Of a stretch of 7,013 bases of DNA, positions 1-6,052 are shown in pieces. The DNA is from an uncultured Planctomycetota bacterium (GTDB lineage: Bacteria > Planctomycetota > Planctomycetia > Pirellulales > Thermoguttaceae): assembly GCA_902797455.1 (NCBI GenBank), contig CADBTE010000194.1, forward strand, positions 1-7,013, written 5' to 3'. Each line of letters starts with the position of its first letter. Position 1 is the first letter of the stretch. The notes below the pieces were generated by a model. The model saw nothing but the letters and a program-made list of their open reading frames with translations, made no database searches and was not told the origin of the DNA. The position numbers and the translations under genes were made by a program.

Positions 1-161
1 CCGGCCCGGGCCGCCTGAACGGCCGCGCAGACACCGGCGGTCCCCGCGCCGACGACAACCACGTCGCAGTCGGCGGTATCGATCGGGGTGAACGTATCCT
101 CGGCGCGGACGCGGGCCAGCGCGCCGAGGACCAGGAGCACGGCGAGGAAGGGACGCTTCAT
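1..161 (-). CDS. Secreted FAD-dependent oxidoreductase, N-terminal part (runs off left edge)
   Basis: Translated from the ATG at 161-159 on the minus strand, 53 codons are visible and remain open at the window edge. Residues 1-20 form a signal peptide: MKRP, a hydrophobic Leu/Val/Ala core, then VRA before Glu21, a plausible signal peptidase I site. Residues 31-53 match the start of a Rossmann FAD-binding fold: the strand DCDVVVVGAG followed by TAG, giving G38-x-G40-x-x-G43, then an Ala-rich helix. The start is supported by AAGGAG nine bases upstream. Exported FAD oxidoreductases of this layout are common in Planctomycetes and related groups, but the substrate cannot be told from 53 residues. 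It is divergent from lysS and so is transcribed separately. The family is clear; the exact function is unknown. Confidence 0.85.
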   Translation of the reverse strand, partial: MKRPFLAVLLVLGALARVRAEDTFTPIDTADCDVVVVGAGTAGVCAAVQAARA

Positions 162-170
162 GGAAACAGT

Positions 171-176
171 CTCCTT
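171..176 (-). promoter_or_regulatory. Ribosome binding site of the FAD oxidoreductase gene
   Basis: The minus strand reads AAGGAG, nine bases before the ATG at 161-159. It is the best Shine-Dalgarno match in the window and fixes the start of this truncated gene. Confidence 0.8.
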
Positions 177-178
177 GG

Positions 179-192
179 AACGTTAGAACGTT
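179..192. repeat. AACGTT-AG-AACGTT palindrome, possible operator
   Basis: Two copies of the self-complementary hexamer AACGTT are separated by two bases, giving a 14-bp perfect inverted repeat; as GAACGTT it is also a direct repeat with 8-bp period. It lies 17 bases upstream of the FAD oxidoreductase ATG, just before its ribosome binding site, where a repressor or an mRNA fold could act. The role is inferred from position only. Confidence 0.35.
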
Positions 193-198
193 GGACAA

Positions 199-211
199 CC
201 CCCCAGGGGGG
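199..211. repeat. C6-A-G6 inverted repeat
   Basis: Six C residues, one A and six G residues form a perfect arm pair with a 1-base centre. Such a short loop will not fold cleanly as a hairpin, and there is no T tract on either side, so it is not a terminator. Its function is not known. Confidence 0.3.
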
Positions 212-257
212 AACGGCAACAGGTACTCGAACGCTCATTTTCGCAGGTTTTTCCCAC

Positions 258-277
258 CGGCGCAAGAGCTTGCGCCG
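258..277. repeat. GC-rich palindrome, 9-bp arms with 2-base centre
   Basis: CGGCGCAAG and CTTGCGCCG are exact reverse complements separated by AG. No T run follows on either strand, which argues against an intrinsic terminator. Near the middle of a divergent region it could be a protein-binding site or a cruciform-prone element. No family of site was recognised. Confidence 0.35.
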
Positions 278-347
278 CGGCCCGGGGGGAATCGGCCGCG
301 CAAGCGGATTTCTCCATCTTATCCAACCGTTAAACCCCGAAGCATTC

Positions 348-373
348 TTGACGAAAATCGCGTTTTTCGTCAA
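348..373. repeat. Perfect 10-bp inverted repeat overlapping the lysS promoter
   Basis: TTGACGAAAA (348-357) and TTTTCGTCAA (364-373) are exact reverse complements around a 6-base centre. The left arm contains the -35 box and the right arm runs into the -10 box, so a dimeric regulator bound here would cover the promoter. The symmetry also puts a TTGACG on the minus strand, but the minus-strand -10 at matching distance (CAAGAA) is poor. Confidence 0.5.
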
Positions 374-376
374 AAT
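348..376 (+). promoter_or_regulatory. Candidate sigma70-type promoter for the lysS operon
   Basis: TTGACG (348-353, five of six bases of the -35 consensus) is followed after exactly 17 bases by CAAAAT (371-376, four of six of the -10 consensus). Transcription would begin near 383, giving a leader of about 110 bases before lysS. It is the best match I found in the divergent region. The -10 is weak, and the call rests on base matching alone. Confidence 0.45.
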
Positions 377-377
377 G

Positions 378-430
378 GGGAAGGTTCCCGTTCCGTTGAG
401 GCGCGTAGCAGCTTTTAAGCCGCCGGGAAC
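378..430 (+). promoter_or_regulatory. Possible alternative hairpins in the lysS 5' leader
   Basis: GGGAA (378-382) can pair with TTCCC (385-389) across a 2-base loop. Most of the same right arm, GTTCCCG (384-390), can instead pair with CGGGAAC (424-430) around a 33-base loop. The two structures exclude each other. If transcription starts near 383, only the second would be in the RNA. No terminator-like T run follows, so any regulatory role is speculative. Confidence 0.2.
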
Positions 431-451
431 GCGAACATTTTCGACACAATC

Positions 452-482
452 ACAGACAAAAGCACCATAACAGACAAAAAGC
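452..482 (+). repeat. Short direct repeat in the lysS leader (ACAGACAAAA-GC)
   Basis: ACAGACAAAAGC (452-463) recurs as ACAGACAAAAAGC (470-482), 18 bases apart, ending 10 bases before the lysS start codon. The segment is A-rich and unstructured. It may aid ribosome loading, since there is no clear Shine-Dalgarno in front of lysS; this is inference. Confidence 0.35.
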
Positions 483-492
483 GAAAGACCCC

Positions 493-2043
493 ATGGCTAA
501 AGAGGAATCGACCGGGACCGGTGTCGTGCTAGAAGAATCGCGGCGCGAGAAGATGCGCAAGATCGTCGAGATGGGGATCGACCCGTGGGGAGCGCGCTTC
601 GACGGCCGTCAGTCGATCGGCGCGGTCCGCGCGCGCGAGGGGGAGATCATCGTCGGCGAGCCGATCGAGCCGCCGCCGGCGCCGGAAGGGCAAAAGCAGT
701 GGCGCAAGCCCGAGATCCCGATGTCCGGCCCGCAAGTCCGCGTGGCCGGCCGCATCATCCTTCAGCGCAAGCAGGGGAAGCTTATCTTTCTGACGATCAA
801 AGACTGGACCGGCGAGATTCAAATCCTCATCGGCAAGAACCAGGTCGGAGAGAAAAACTGGGAGCTGGCGCTGTGCTTCGACCTGGGCGACCTGGTCGGC
901 ATCGACGGGGAATTCAAAAAGACCCAAAAGGGGGAACTGACGGTCTTCGCCGGCGATTTAACCTTCCTGAGCAAGTCGATCGAGACCCCGCCCGACAAAT
1001 TCAAGGGGCTCAGCGACCCGGAGCTGCGCAGCCGTCTGCGCTACGTCGACCTGATCCACACCGACGGGGTCATGCGCCGGATGCTCGACCGAACGAAGAT
1101 CATCGCCAGCATCCGCAAGACCCTCTCGGCCGAGGGGTTCGTCGAGGTCGAGGGGCCGACGCTGCACGCCATCGCCGGCGGCGCGGCGGCGCGGCCGTTT
1201 GTCACGCACCACAACGCGCTCGATATTCCGCTGTATATGCGTATCGCGCTGGAACTTCATCTCAAACGGCTTTTGGTCGGCGGGATGGAGAGCGTCTACG
1301 AGATCGGGCGGGTCTACCGCAACGAGGGGATCGACCAGACGCACAACCCCGAGTTCACGATGATGGAGCTCTATCAGGCGTACGGCAACTACGAGACGAT
1401 GATGGAGATCACCGAGAAGATCATCACCGGCGCGCTCGACGCGCTGGGGAAGGGCTACAAAATCACCTGGGGGGGCAAACAGGTCGACTTCACCCCGCCG
1501 TTCGCCCGCAAGACGTACAGCGAGCTGTTCCGGGAGCATACCGGGGTCGACCCGGCCGACGAGGCGGCGGTCTTCGCCTACGCCAAGACGCTCGGCATCG
1601 AGGACCTCGATAAAAAAGACCCCGACGTGGTTCGCAACGATATCTTCGAAGAGAAGGTGGAAGACAATCTCACCGGCCCGATCTTCGTCACCGACTACCC
1701 GGCGCGGATCTGCCCGCTGACGAAGCGCAGCCGGACCAATCCCGAGATCGCCGAGCGCTTCGAGCTGTTCATCCACGGCATGGAACTGGCCAACGCCTAC
1801 ACCGAGCTGAACGACCCCGACCTGCAGGAACAGCTCTTCCGCAATCAGCTCGCCGGCCAGAAAGAAGAAGACTCGATGGCCAAGATGGACCACGACTTCA
1901 TCCGCGCGCTGCGCTACGGTATGCCGCCGGCCGGCGGTTTGGGGATCGGGATCGACCGCCTGGTGATGATCCTCACCGACACCACCAGCATCCGCGAGGT
2001 GATCCTCTTCCCGCTGCTGCGCCCCGAAGTCCTCAAAGGTTAA
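493..2043 (+). CDS. lysS: Lysyl-tRNA synthetase, class II
   Basis: This 516-residue cytoplasmic enzyme charges tRNA-Lys with lysine using ATP. Residues about 82-160 are the OB-fold anticodon-binding domain (VRVAGRI, QRKQGKLIFL). The class II catalytic domain follows: GGAAARPFVTHHNALD at 229-244, motif 2 around 268-297 (YEIGRVYRNEG, then THNPEFTMMELYQAY) and motif 3 at 481-495 (GGLGIGIDRLVMILT), with the usual ending EVILFPLLRP. Length is close to the family norm of about 500. One oddity is an extra Pro/Glu-rich stretch at about residues 50-80, before the OB fold, where most relatives have a short link. The ATG at 493 gives a normal N-terminus (MAKEES) but lacks a good Shine-Dalgarno; GAAAG at 483-487 is the nearest. 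It is first in a five-gene cluster, 47 bases before the permease gene. Confidence 0.97.
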   Translation: MAKEESTGTGVVLEESRREKMRKIVEMGIDPWGARFDGRQSIGAVRAREGEIIVGEPIEPPPAPEGQKQWRKPEIPMSGPQVRVAGRIILQRKQGKLIFLTIKDWTGEIQILIGKNQVGEKNWELALCFDLGDLVGIDGEFKKTQKGELTVFAGDLTFLSKSIETPPDKFKGLSDPELRSRLRYVDLIHTDGVMRRMLDRTKIIASIRKTLSAEGFVEVEGPTLHAIAGGAAARPFVTHHNALDIPLYMRIALELHLKRLLVGGMESVYEIGRVYRNEGIDQTHNPEFTMMELYQAYGNYETMMEITEKIITGALDALGKGYKITWGGKQVDFTPPFARKTYSELFREHTGVDPADEAAVFAYAKTLGIEDLDKKDPDVVRNDIFEEKVEDNLTGPIFVTDYPARICPLTKRSRTNPEIAERFELFIHGMELANAYTELNDPDLQEQLFRNQLAGQKEEDSMAKMDHDFIRALRYGMPPAGGLGIGIDRLVMILTDTTSIREVILFPLLRPEVLKG

Positions 2044-2059
2044 ACCATCAACCCCTTTT

Positions 2060-2073
2060 GGGCAGGGATGCCC
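2060..2073 (+). repeat. Small hairpin between lysS and the permease gene
   Basis: GGGCA and TGCCC can pair around a GGGA loop within the 47-base gap. The stem has only five pairs and no T run follows, so it is not a terminator. It could fold near the ribosome entry site of the permease gene, which has no evident Shine-Dalgarno. Weak. Confidence 0.25.
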
Positions 2074-2090
2074 AGGCAAAGCGCTGACCT

Positions 2091-3842
2091 ATGTACAAAC
2101 TCCTTCTGACCTGGCGGTACCTCCTCACACGGTACATCGCTCTGGTGAGTGTCATCAGCGTAACGCTCGGCGTGGCGACGATGATTGTCGTCAACGCCGT
2201 GATGCTCGGTTTTTCGAGGGAGATGGAAAATCGAATGCACGGCGTCCTCTCCGACGTGACGATCAGCGCCTGGGCCTCGCTGCGCGGGTTCGACGACGTC
2301 GATCAGCGCATCCGCGACGTCTGGAAGGTCGCTCCCGATATGGTCGAGGCGGTCACGCCGACGGTTTCGACGCAGGCGCTTTTGAACTTCGAGGTCAGCG
2401 GCGGGGAGGTCTTCACCAAGCCGGTCGAGGTGATCGGCATCGACATGTCGACCCAAGAGAAGGTGACCGCCATCTCGCAATATCTGCAGCATCCTCTCAA
2501 CCGCGAAAAGCTCTCGTTCGATCTGCGCGAGGGGGGGTACGACTCGATCAACCCGCTGGCCGGGGCCAACGGAATCGAACGCCCGACGCTCGGGACCAGC
2601 GGCTGGGAACACCGCCGCAGCAGCGCGCGCTACGAACAGTACCGCGCCGAAGAGCTCAAGCGCGAAAAAGAGATTGTCAATAATCTCCCCGCCCCGCAGT
2701 CCGACAGCGACCCGCTGGTCGACCCGCAGGCGGCCGCCGGGGCGCAGGATAACCGCGATCCCTATTCCGCCGCGCTTTCCCATCTGCCGACGACCCTCGC
2801 CGCGCCCGAGGAAACCGACCAGACCGGCGACGGCGCGCCCGAGGAAGCCGACAGCGGCGTGGCCGAGGCCGACGCGCCGAAGGCCCTCTCCGGCTCGCCG
2901 CTGGACGGCATCGAAGACTTTGAGCCGACGTTCGACCGTTCGAAAGAACAGGATACCGGCGCGATTGTCGGGATCGGCATCGTCAGCGGCGGCCGCCGCA
3001 AGGTAGTCGACCCCGAGACGAAAAAGACCCGTTACCGCGAGTCGCTCTTTGTGGTTCCCGGCGACGATGTCACCTTATCGTTTTTGGCGCTGGGCAACGA
3101 CAGCGCGCTCCCATCGTTCGCCTTCGACCGCTTCACCGTGGTCGACCTCTACGAGTCGCGCATGACGCTCTACGACCAGAGCTTTGTCTTCGTCCCGATC
3201 GACAAGATTCAGAAGATGCGCAACATGATCGCCCCCGACGGAACGCGGATGGCGTCGCATATTCTGATCAAGGCCAAGCCGGGTGTCGATATCAACGAGC
3301 TGCGCGACCGGCTGCGCGACGCCCCCGAGTTCCCCCCGCACCTGTACAACGTCGAGACCTGGCGCGACTCCCAGTCCGACATGCTCCAGGCGGTCGCCAT
3401 CGAGCTGTCGGTCCTCAACGTGCTTCTGTTCCTGATCATCGCCGTGGCGGGGTTCGGGATCCTGGCGATCTTCTTCATGATCGTCATCGAGAAGACGCGC
3501 GATATCGGCATTCTCAAATCCCTCGGCGCCGGCGGTTTCGGAATCATGCAGATCTTCCTCTACTACGGCCTGGCGCTGGGTGTTCTCGGCTCGGGGCTCG
3601 GCCTGATCCTCGGCGTGACCTTCGTGCGCCATATCAACCAGATCGCCTTCACGCTTTCGAAGATTATGGGGCACGACGTCTTCAACCCCGAGATCTACAA
3701 CTTCTACGAGGTTCCGGCGATCATCGAGCCGTCGACCGTCGTTTGGATTGTCATCGGGAGCATCACCATCGCCGTCGTCTCGGGGATTCTCCCCGCGCTT
3801 CGCGCCGCGCGGCTCAAGCCGGTCGACGCGCTGCGGGTCTGA
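2091..3842 (+). CDS. lolC: LolC/LolE-family lipoprotein-releasing ABC transporter permease with large periplasmic insertion
   Basis: This inner-membrane subunit should move lipoproteins out of the membrane toward the outer-membrane chaperone, powered by the ATPase encoded next. The topology is that of LolC/E (MacB-like periplasmic domain plus FtsX domain): TM1 at about 15-40 (SVISVTLGVATMIVVNAVMLGF), a periplasmic domain to about 430, then TM2 (437-466), TM3 (483-514) and TM4 (548-570). The loop EKTRDIGILKSLGA (467-480) should dock the ATPase, and the end PALRAARLKPVDALRV is a family hallmark. At 583 residues it is far longer than the usual 400 or so. The excess is at about 130-290, between VIGID and GAIVGIGIVSG: a charged segment (180-198), then an Ala/Asp/Glu/Pro-rich stretch. 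Only one permease gene is present, so a homodimer (LolF-like) is likely; the symbol is approximate. MacB-type export is the alternative. The start matches the family but has no clear ribosome site. Confidence 0.88.
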   Translation: MYKLLLTWRYLLTRYIALVSVISVTLGVATMIVVNAVMLGFSREMENRMHGVLSDVTISAWASLRGFDDVDQRIRDVWKVAPDMVEAVTPTVSTQALLNFEVSGGEVFTKPVEVIGIDMSTQEKVTAISQYLQHPLNREKLSFDLREGGYDSINPLAGANGIERPTLGTSGWEHRRSSARYEQYRAEELKREKEIVNNLPAPQSDSDPLVDPQAAAGAQDNRDPYSAALSHLPTTLAAPEETDQTGDGAPEEADSGVAEADAPKALSGSPLDGIEDFEPTFDRSKEQDTGAIVGIGIVSGGRRKVVDPETKKTRYRESLFVVPGDDVTLSFLALGNDSALPSFAFDRFTVVDLYESRMTLYDQSFVFVPIDKIQKMRNMIAPDGTRMASHILIKAKPGVDINELRDRLRDAPEFPPHLYNVETWRDSQSDMLQAVAIELSVLNVLLFLIIAVAGFGILAIFFMIVIEKTRDIGILKSLGAGGFGIMQIFLYYGLALGVLGSGLGLILGVTFVRHINQIAFTLSKIMGHDVFNPEIYNFYEVPAIIEPSTVVWIVIGSITIAVVSGILPALRAARLKPVDALRV

Positions 3843-3874
3843 CGGCGAAGGCGTTATTCGAGGGACTTGAGAGT

Positions 3875-3905
3875 TTGAGGTTATGCCAGGGAAATTGAGG
3901 TAATG
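3875..3905 (+). promoter_or_regulatory. Duplicated TTGAGGT(T/A)ATG with a 6-codon mini-ORF before the ATPase gene
   Basis: TTGAGGTTATG (3875-3885) and TTGAGGTAATG (3895-3905) lie exactly 20 bases apart and differ by one base. Each joins a GAGG Shine-Dalgarno core to an ATG. The first ATG (3883) opens a 6-codon frame, M-P-G-K-L-R, whose TAA stop (3901-3903) overlaps the A of the next gene's ATG at 3903. This could couple translation, with ribosomes ending the mini-ORF restarting on the ATPase gene. From GAGG (3897-3900) the spacing is 2 bases to ATG 3903 and 5 bases to ATG 3906, which favours 3906 as the working start. Confidence 0.4.
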
Positions 3906-5159
3906 ATGGACCGATCTTCGCCAGACGACCAGCGCCAATCGCAGATCCTCTCGGCCTTTCTGCGCAAGTCCGCCCGAAGCGGCAAACTCCATGCTCGAAG
4001 CGGGGAGGAGGAACCGCAGCCAACCCCGGCGGAAAAACCCGCGCCAACCCCGGCCCGCGTCCCGGCGTCGGTTCCCGTCGAGGAAACGCTCCCCCCAAAG
4101 CGGCCTCTCCCCCGGGCGCGAACCGCCGAAGAGCCCGCCGAAACAAGCGCGCGAGTGAAAGCCCCCGAGCGTCAGGATAAAGAAATCCTCCCCGAGCGCC
4201 CCGCGCCGGTCCCTCTCGAAGAGGAACTCCCGGAAGAAGAGGAACTTCTCCCCCCCGAGCCCATCTCCTCCCCCGATATACTCGCCGAGGAAAAGATCCC
4301 CGCCGCGCCGCAGCGCGCCGAAGAACCCGCCGAGCCGGTTTCGGTCACCTTCCCCCCGCCGATCGACATCGATCGGTGGATCACCCCCTTAAAGACCCCC
4401 GCCAGAGCGGCGAAACACTCCTCGAAAGGGGCCTCCAAACAAAACAGCCGCGACGACCTGGTCGTTGTCTCCGACCTGCACAAGGGCTACATCAAGGGGA
4501 AGGTCAATATCCCCGTCCTGCGCGGGGTCAGCTTTTCGGTCGCCGAGGGGGAATACCTCTCGATCGTCGGCCAGTCCGGTTCGGGCAAGAGCACCCTTCT
4601 TCACCTGATGGGGACGCTCGATATCCCCGACAGCGGAACGGTCCACTTCGACGGCCAGCGGATCGACAACCTCCCGACCCGTCAGCGCGACCTGCTGCGC
4701 AACCGCTATATCGGGATGATCTTCCAGTTCTATCACCTCATCCCCGAGATGACGATGATCGAGAACGTCCTGGCCCCGCTGATGATCCGCGACTCGGTTT
4801 TCGGCTATCTCACCTCCCGGCGCGCCTTCCGCAATCGGGCCAAGGAGCTCCTGGAGATGGTCGGGCTGGGGCATCGAATCCACCACAAGCCGAACGAGCT
4901 GTCGGGCGGGGAAATGCAGCGCACGGCGATCGCCCGGGCGCTGATCACCGAACCGAGGATCCTTCTGGCCGACGAGCCGACGGGGAACCTCGACTCGAAG
5001 ACATCGGCCGAGATCGTGAAACTTCTGCGGTCCTTGAATGAGCAGCGCCGTCTAACTATAATTATGGTGACGCACGATACCGCGCAGGCCGAGGAGGCGG
5101 ACCGCTACATCCGTTTGGTCGACGGTCAGATCGCCGAGACGGTTCAGCGAAAAGGTTAA
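3903..5159 (+). CDS. lolD: LolD-type ABC transporter ATPase with long Pro/Glu-rich N-terminal extension
   Basis: This is the cytoplasmic ATPase partner of the permease 60 bases upstream. Residues 184-418 form a complete ABC domain of the usual LolD size (about 235): Walker A GQSGSGKST (223-231), Q-loop Gln275 in FQFYH, signature LSGGEMQR (333-340), Walker B ILLADE (353-358), D-loop NLDS and H-loop His391 in VTHD. All key residues are present. Residues 1-183 are unusual: a low-complexity extension rich in Pro, Glu, Ala and Arg with no recognised fold, probably disordered, ending in a Ser/Lys-rich linker (171-182). There is no in-frame ATG between codon 2 and the Walker A region, so a plain LolD-sized product cannot easily start from an ATG; a GTG at codon 85 (4155) has no good ribosome site. 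The start may be 3903 or 3906. MacB-type ATPases are close relatives, but the LolC/E neighbour favours Lol. Confidence 0.9.
   Translation: MMDRSSPDDQRQSQILSAFLRKSARSGKLHARSGEEEPQPTPAEKPAPTPARVPASVPVEETLPPKRPLPRARTAEEPAETSARVKAPERQDKEILPERPAPVPLEEELPEEEELLPPEPISSPDILAEEKIPAAPQRAEEPAEPVSVTFPPPIDIDRWITPLKTPARAAKHSSKGASKQNSRDDLVVVSDLHKGYIKGKVNIPVLRGVSFSVAEGEYLSIVGQSGSGKSTLLHLMGTLDIPDSGTVHFDGQRIDNLPTRQRDLLRNRYIGMIFQFYHLIPEMTMIENVLAPLMIRDSVFGYLTSRRAFRNRAKELLEMVGLGHRIHHKPNELSGGEMQRTAIARALITEPRILLADEPTGNLDSKTSAEIVKLLRSLNEQRRLTIIMVTHDTAQAEEADRYIRLVDGQIAETVQRKG
5034..5062 (+). promoter_or_regulatory. Candidate internal sigma70 promoter for ilvE-queF
   Basis: TTGAAT (5034-5039, four of six of the -35 consensus) lies exactly 17 bases before a perfect TATAAT (5057-5062), inside the last part of the ATPase gene. 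Transcription would start near 5069, about 125 bases before ilvE. The coding sequence here uses codons that are scarce in this GC-rich gene (TTG AAT at the -35; CTA ACT ATA ATT at the -10), as if the promoter constrained them. It is the best promoter match in the window. Confidence 0.55.
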
Positions 5160-5185
5160 GAGAAACATGTGATTTAGGTAAGGTT

Positions 5186-5190
5186 GGTGA
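5186..5190 (+). promoter_or_regulatory. Ribosome binding site of ilvE
   Basis: GGTGA is four bases before the ATG at 5195, with a second purine-rich core, AAGG (5180-5183), just upstream. Together they support this start, which also matches the family N-terminus. Confidence 0.55.
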
Positions 5191-5194
5191 CACG

Positions 5195-6052
5195 ATGGCA
5201 GATAAGGTTTGGCTGGGTGACAAACTCGTGGAAGAGGCGGACGCGAAGATCTCCGTCTTCGATCATTGTCTTCTTTACGGCGACGGTATCTTTGAGGGAA
5301 TGCGCTGTTACTCCGGCAAGGTCTTTCGTCTGAAAGAGCACCTCGACCGCCTTTGGGATTCGGCCAAGGCGCTTCATCTGGAAATCCCGATGACGCGCGA
5401 GCAGGTCACCGACGCCACCTACGCCACCTTAAAGGCGAACGGCCACGACGACGCCTATATCCGCCTGGTCGTTACCCGCGGCTGCGGCAACCTCGGTCTG
5501 GACCTTGACCGCTGCAAGAACCCGACGGTCATTATCATCGCGCAGGGGCTGAGTCTTTATTCCGACGACCTCTACGTCAAGGGGATGAAACTGGTCACCG
5601 CCAGCACGCTGCGCATGCCCTCCAGCTCGATGAACCCGCGCATCAAGTCGTGCAACTACCTGAACAACATCCTGGCGAAGTACGAAGGGACGATCGCCGG
5701 CTGCGAAGAAGTGCTGATCCTCAACCACCAGGGGAACGTCGCCGAGTGCTCCGGCGATAACATCTTCATCGTCAAGAAGGGGGTTCTCTACACCCCGGCG
5801 ACCGACTCCTGCCTGCTGGAGGGGATCACCCGCGCGGCGGTCATCGAGGTCGCCGCCGAGCTGGAGATTCCGTTCAAAGAGCGGACGATCACCCGCCACG
5901 ATGTCTACATTTCCGACGAGTGCTTCCTCACCGGTTCGGCCGCCGAGGTTATCCCTGTCACGTCGGTTGACAACCGTATCATCGGCAGCGGTGTCGCCGG
6001 CCCGATTACCACCAAGATCCTAGCCGCTTACAGAAAGATGGTCCGCCAGTGA
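5195..6052 (+). CDS. ilvE: Branched-chain amino acid aminotransferase (class IV, PLP-dependent)
   Basis: This 285-residue cytoplasmic enzyme should transfer an amino group between glutamate and the 2-oxo acids of valine, leucine and isoleucine, the last step of their synthesis. Fold-type IV features are all visible: [17 protein letters not shown] (21-37), YIRLVVTRG (88-96), the PLP-binding Lys151 in [12 protein letters not shown], and Glu185 in [11 protein letters not shown], 34 residues later as in E. coli IlvE (Lys159/Glu193). The C-terminal [10 protein letters not shown] (207-216) and [12 protein letters not shown] (244-255) form the cofactor phosphate region. Length fits the short bacterial/archaeal IlvE type. 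D-amino acid aminotransferase and aminodeoxychorismate lyase share the fold, but the motif wording fits IlvE best. It starts 35 bases after the ATPase gene and overlaps queF by four bases. A promoter inside the ATPase gene may let it be expressed apart from lysS. Confidence 0.9.
   Translation: MADKVWLGDKLVEEADAKISVFDHCLLYGDGIFEGMRCYSGKVFRLKEHLDRLWDSAKALHLEIPMTREQVTDATYATLKANGHDDAYIRLVVTRGCGNLGLDLDRCKNPTVIIIAQGLSLYSDDLYVKGMKLVTASTLRMPSSSMNPRIKSCNYLNNILAKYEGTIAGCEEVLILNHQGNVAECSGDNIFIVKKGVLYTPATDSCLLEGITRAAVIEVAAELEIPFKERTITRHDVYISDECFLTGSAAEVIPVTSVDNRIIGSGVAGPITTKILAAYRKMVRQ

Larger units (their letters stand above)
162..492. other. Divergent intergenic region between the FAD oxidoreductase and lysS
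   Basis: This 331-base stretch separates two divergently transcribed genes. I see no convincing protein-coding gene in it; short open frames on both strands show no recognisable domain and no good ribosome site. It is more AT-rich on the lysS side. It holds, left to right, a palindromic AACGTT pair (179-192), a C6-A-G6 mirror (199-211), a GC-rich palindrome (258-277), a candidate lysS promoter on a perfect inverted repeat (348-376), possible leader hairpins (378-430) and a short direct repeat (452-482). I saw no T-box or known riboswitch pattern. Confidence 0.7.

Noticed and set aside
258..277. The GC-rich palindrome as an intrinsic terminator
   Set aside because: No T run follows on either strand and the two-base centre is too tight for a normal hairpin loop.
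162..492. A T-box or lysine riboswitch controlling lysS
   Set aside because: I saw no T-box consensus, no specifier arrangement and no terminator/antiterminator with a T run before the start codon.
585..1613. A 342-codon open frame on the plus strand inside lysS in another frame
   Set aside because: It is Arg/Ala/Pro/Gly-rich with no domain, a GC-driven shadow of lysS.
958..2079. A long open frame on the minus strand opposite lysS (373 codons)
   Set aside because: It lies opposite the unmistakable lysS gene. Its translation is rich in Arg, Asp, Val and Leu with no known domain, typical of the antisense of a GC-rich gene.
2688..2945. The Ala/Glu/Pro-rich part of the permease as a sign of a frameshift or misassembly
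   Set aside because: The frame stays open, codon style does not change, and the conserved domain resumes in the same frame on both sides; a true insertion is the simpler reading.
3075..3992. A 305-codon open frame on the minus strand across the permease end and ATPase start
   Set aside because: Its translation is a string of Asp/Arg/Glu/His without motifs, and it opposes conserved transmembrane and docking segments of the permease.
3814..4146. A minus-strand open frame opposite the low-complexity ATPase extension, raising the question whether the extension is really coding
   Set aside because: The plus frame continues without interruption into a complete ABC domain and no in-frame ATG offers an alternative start, so the plus frame is preferred. 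The minus frame has no recognisable feature.
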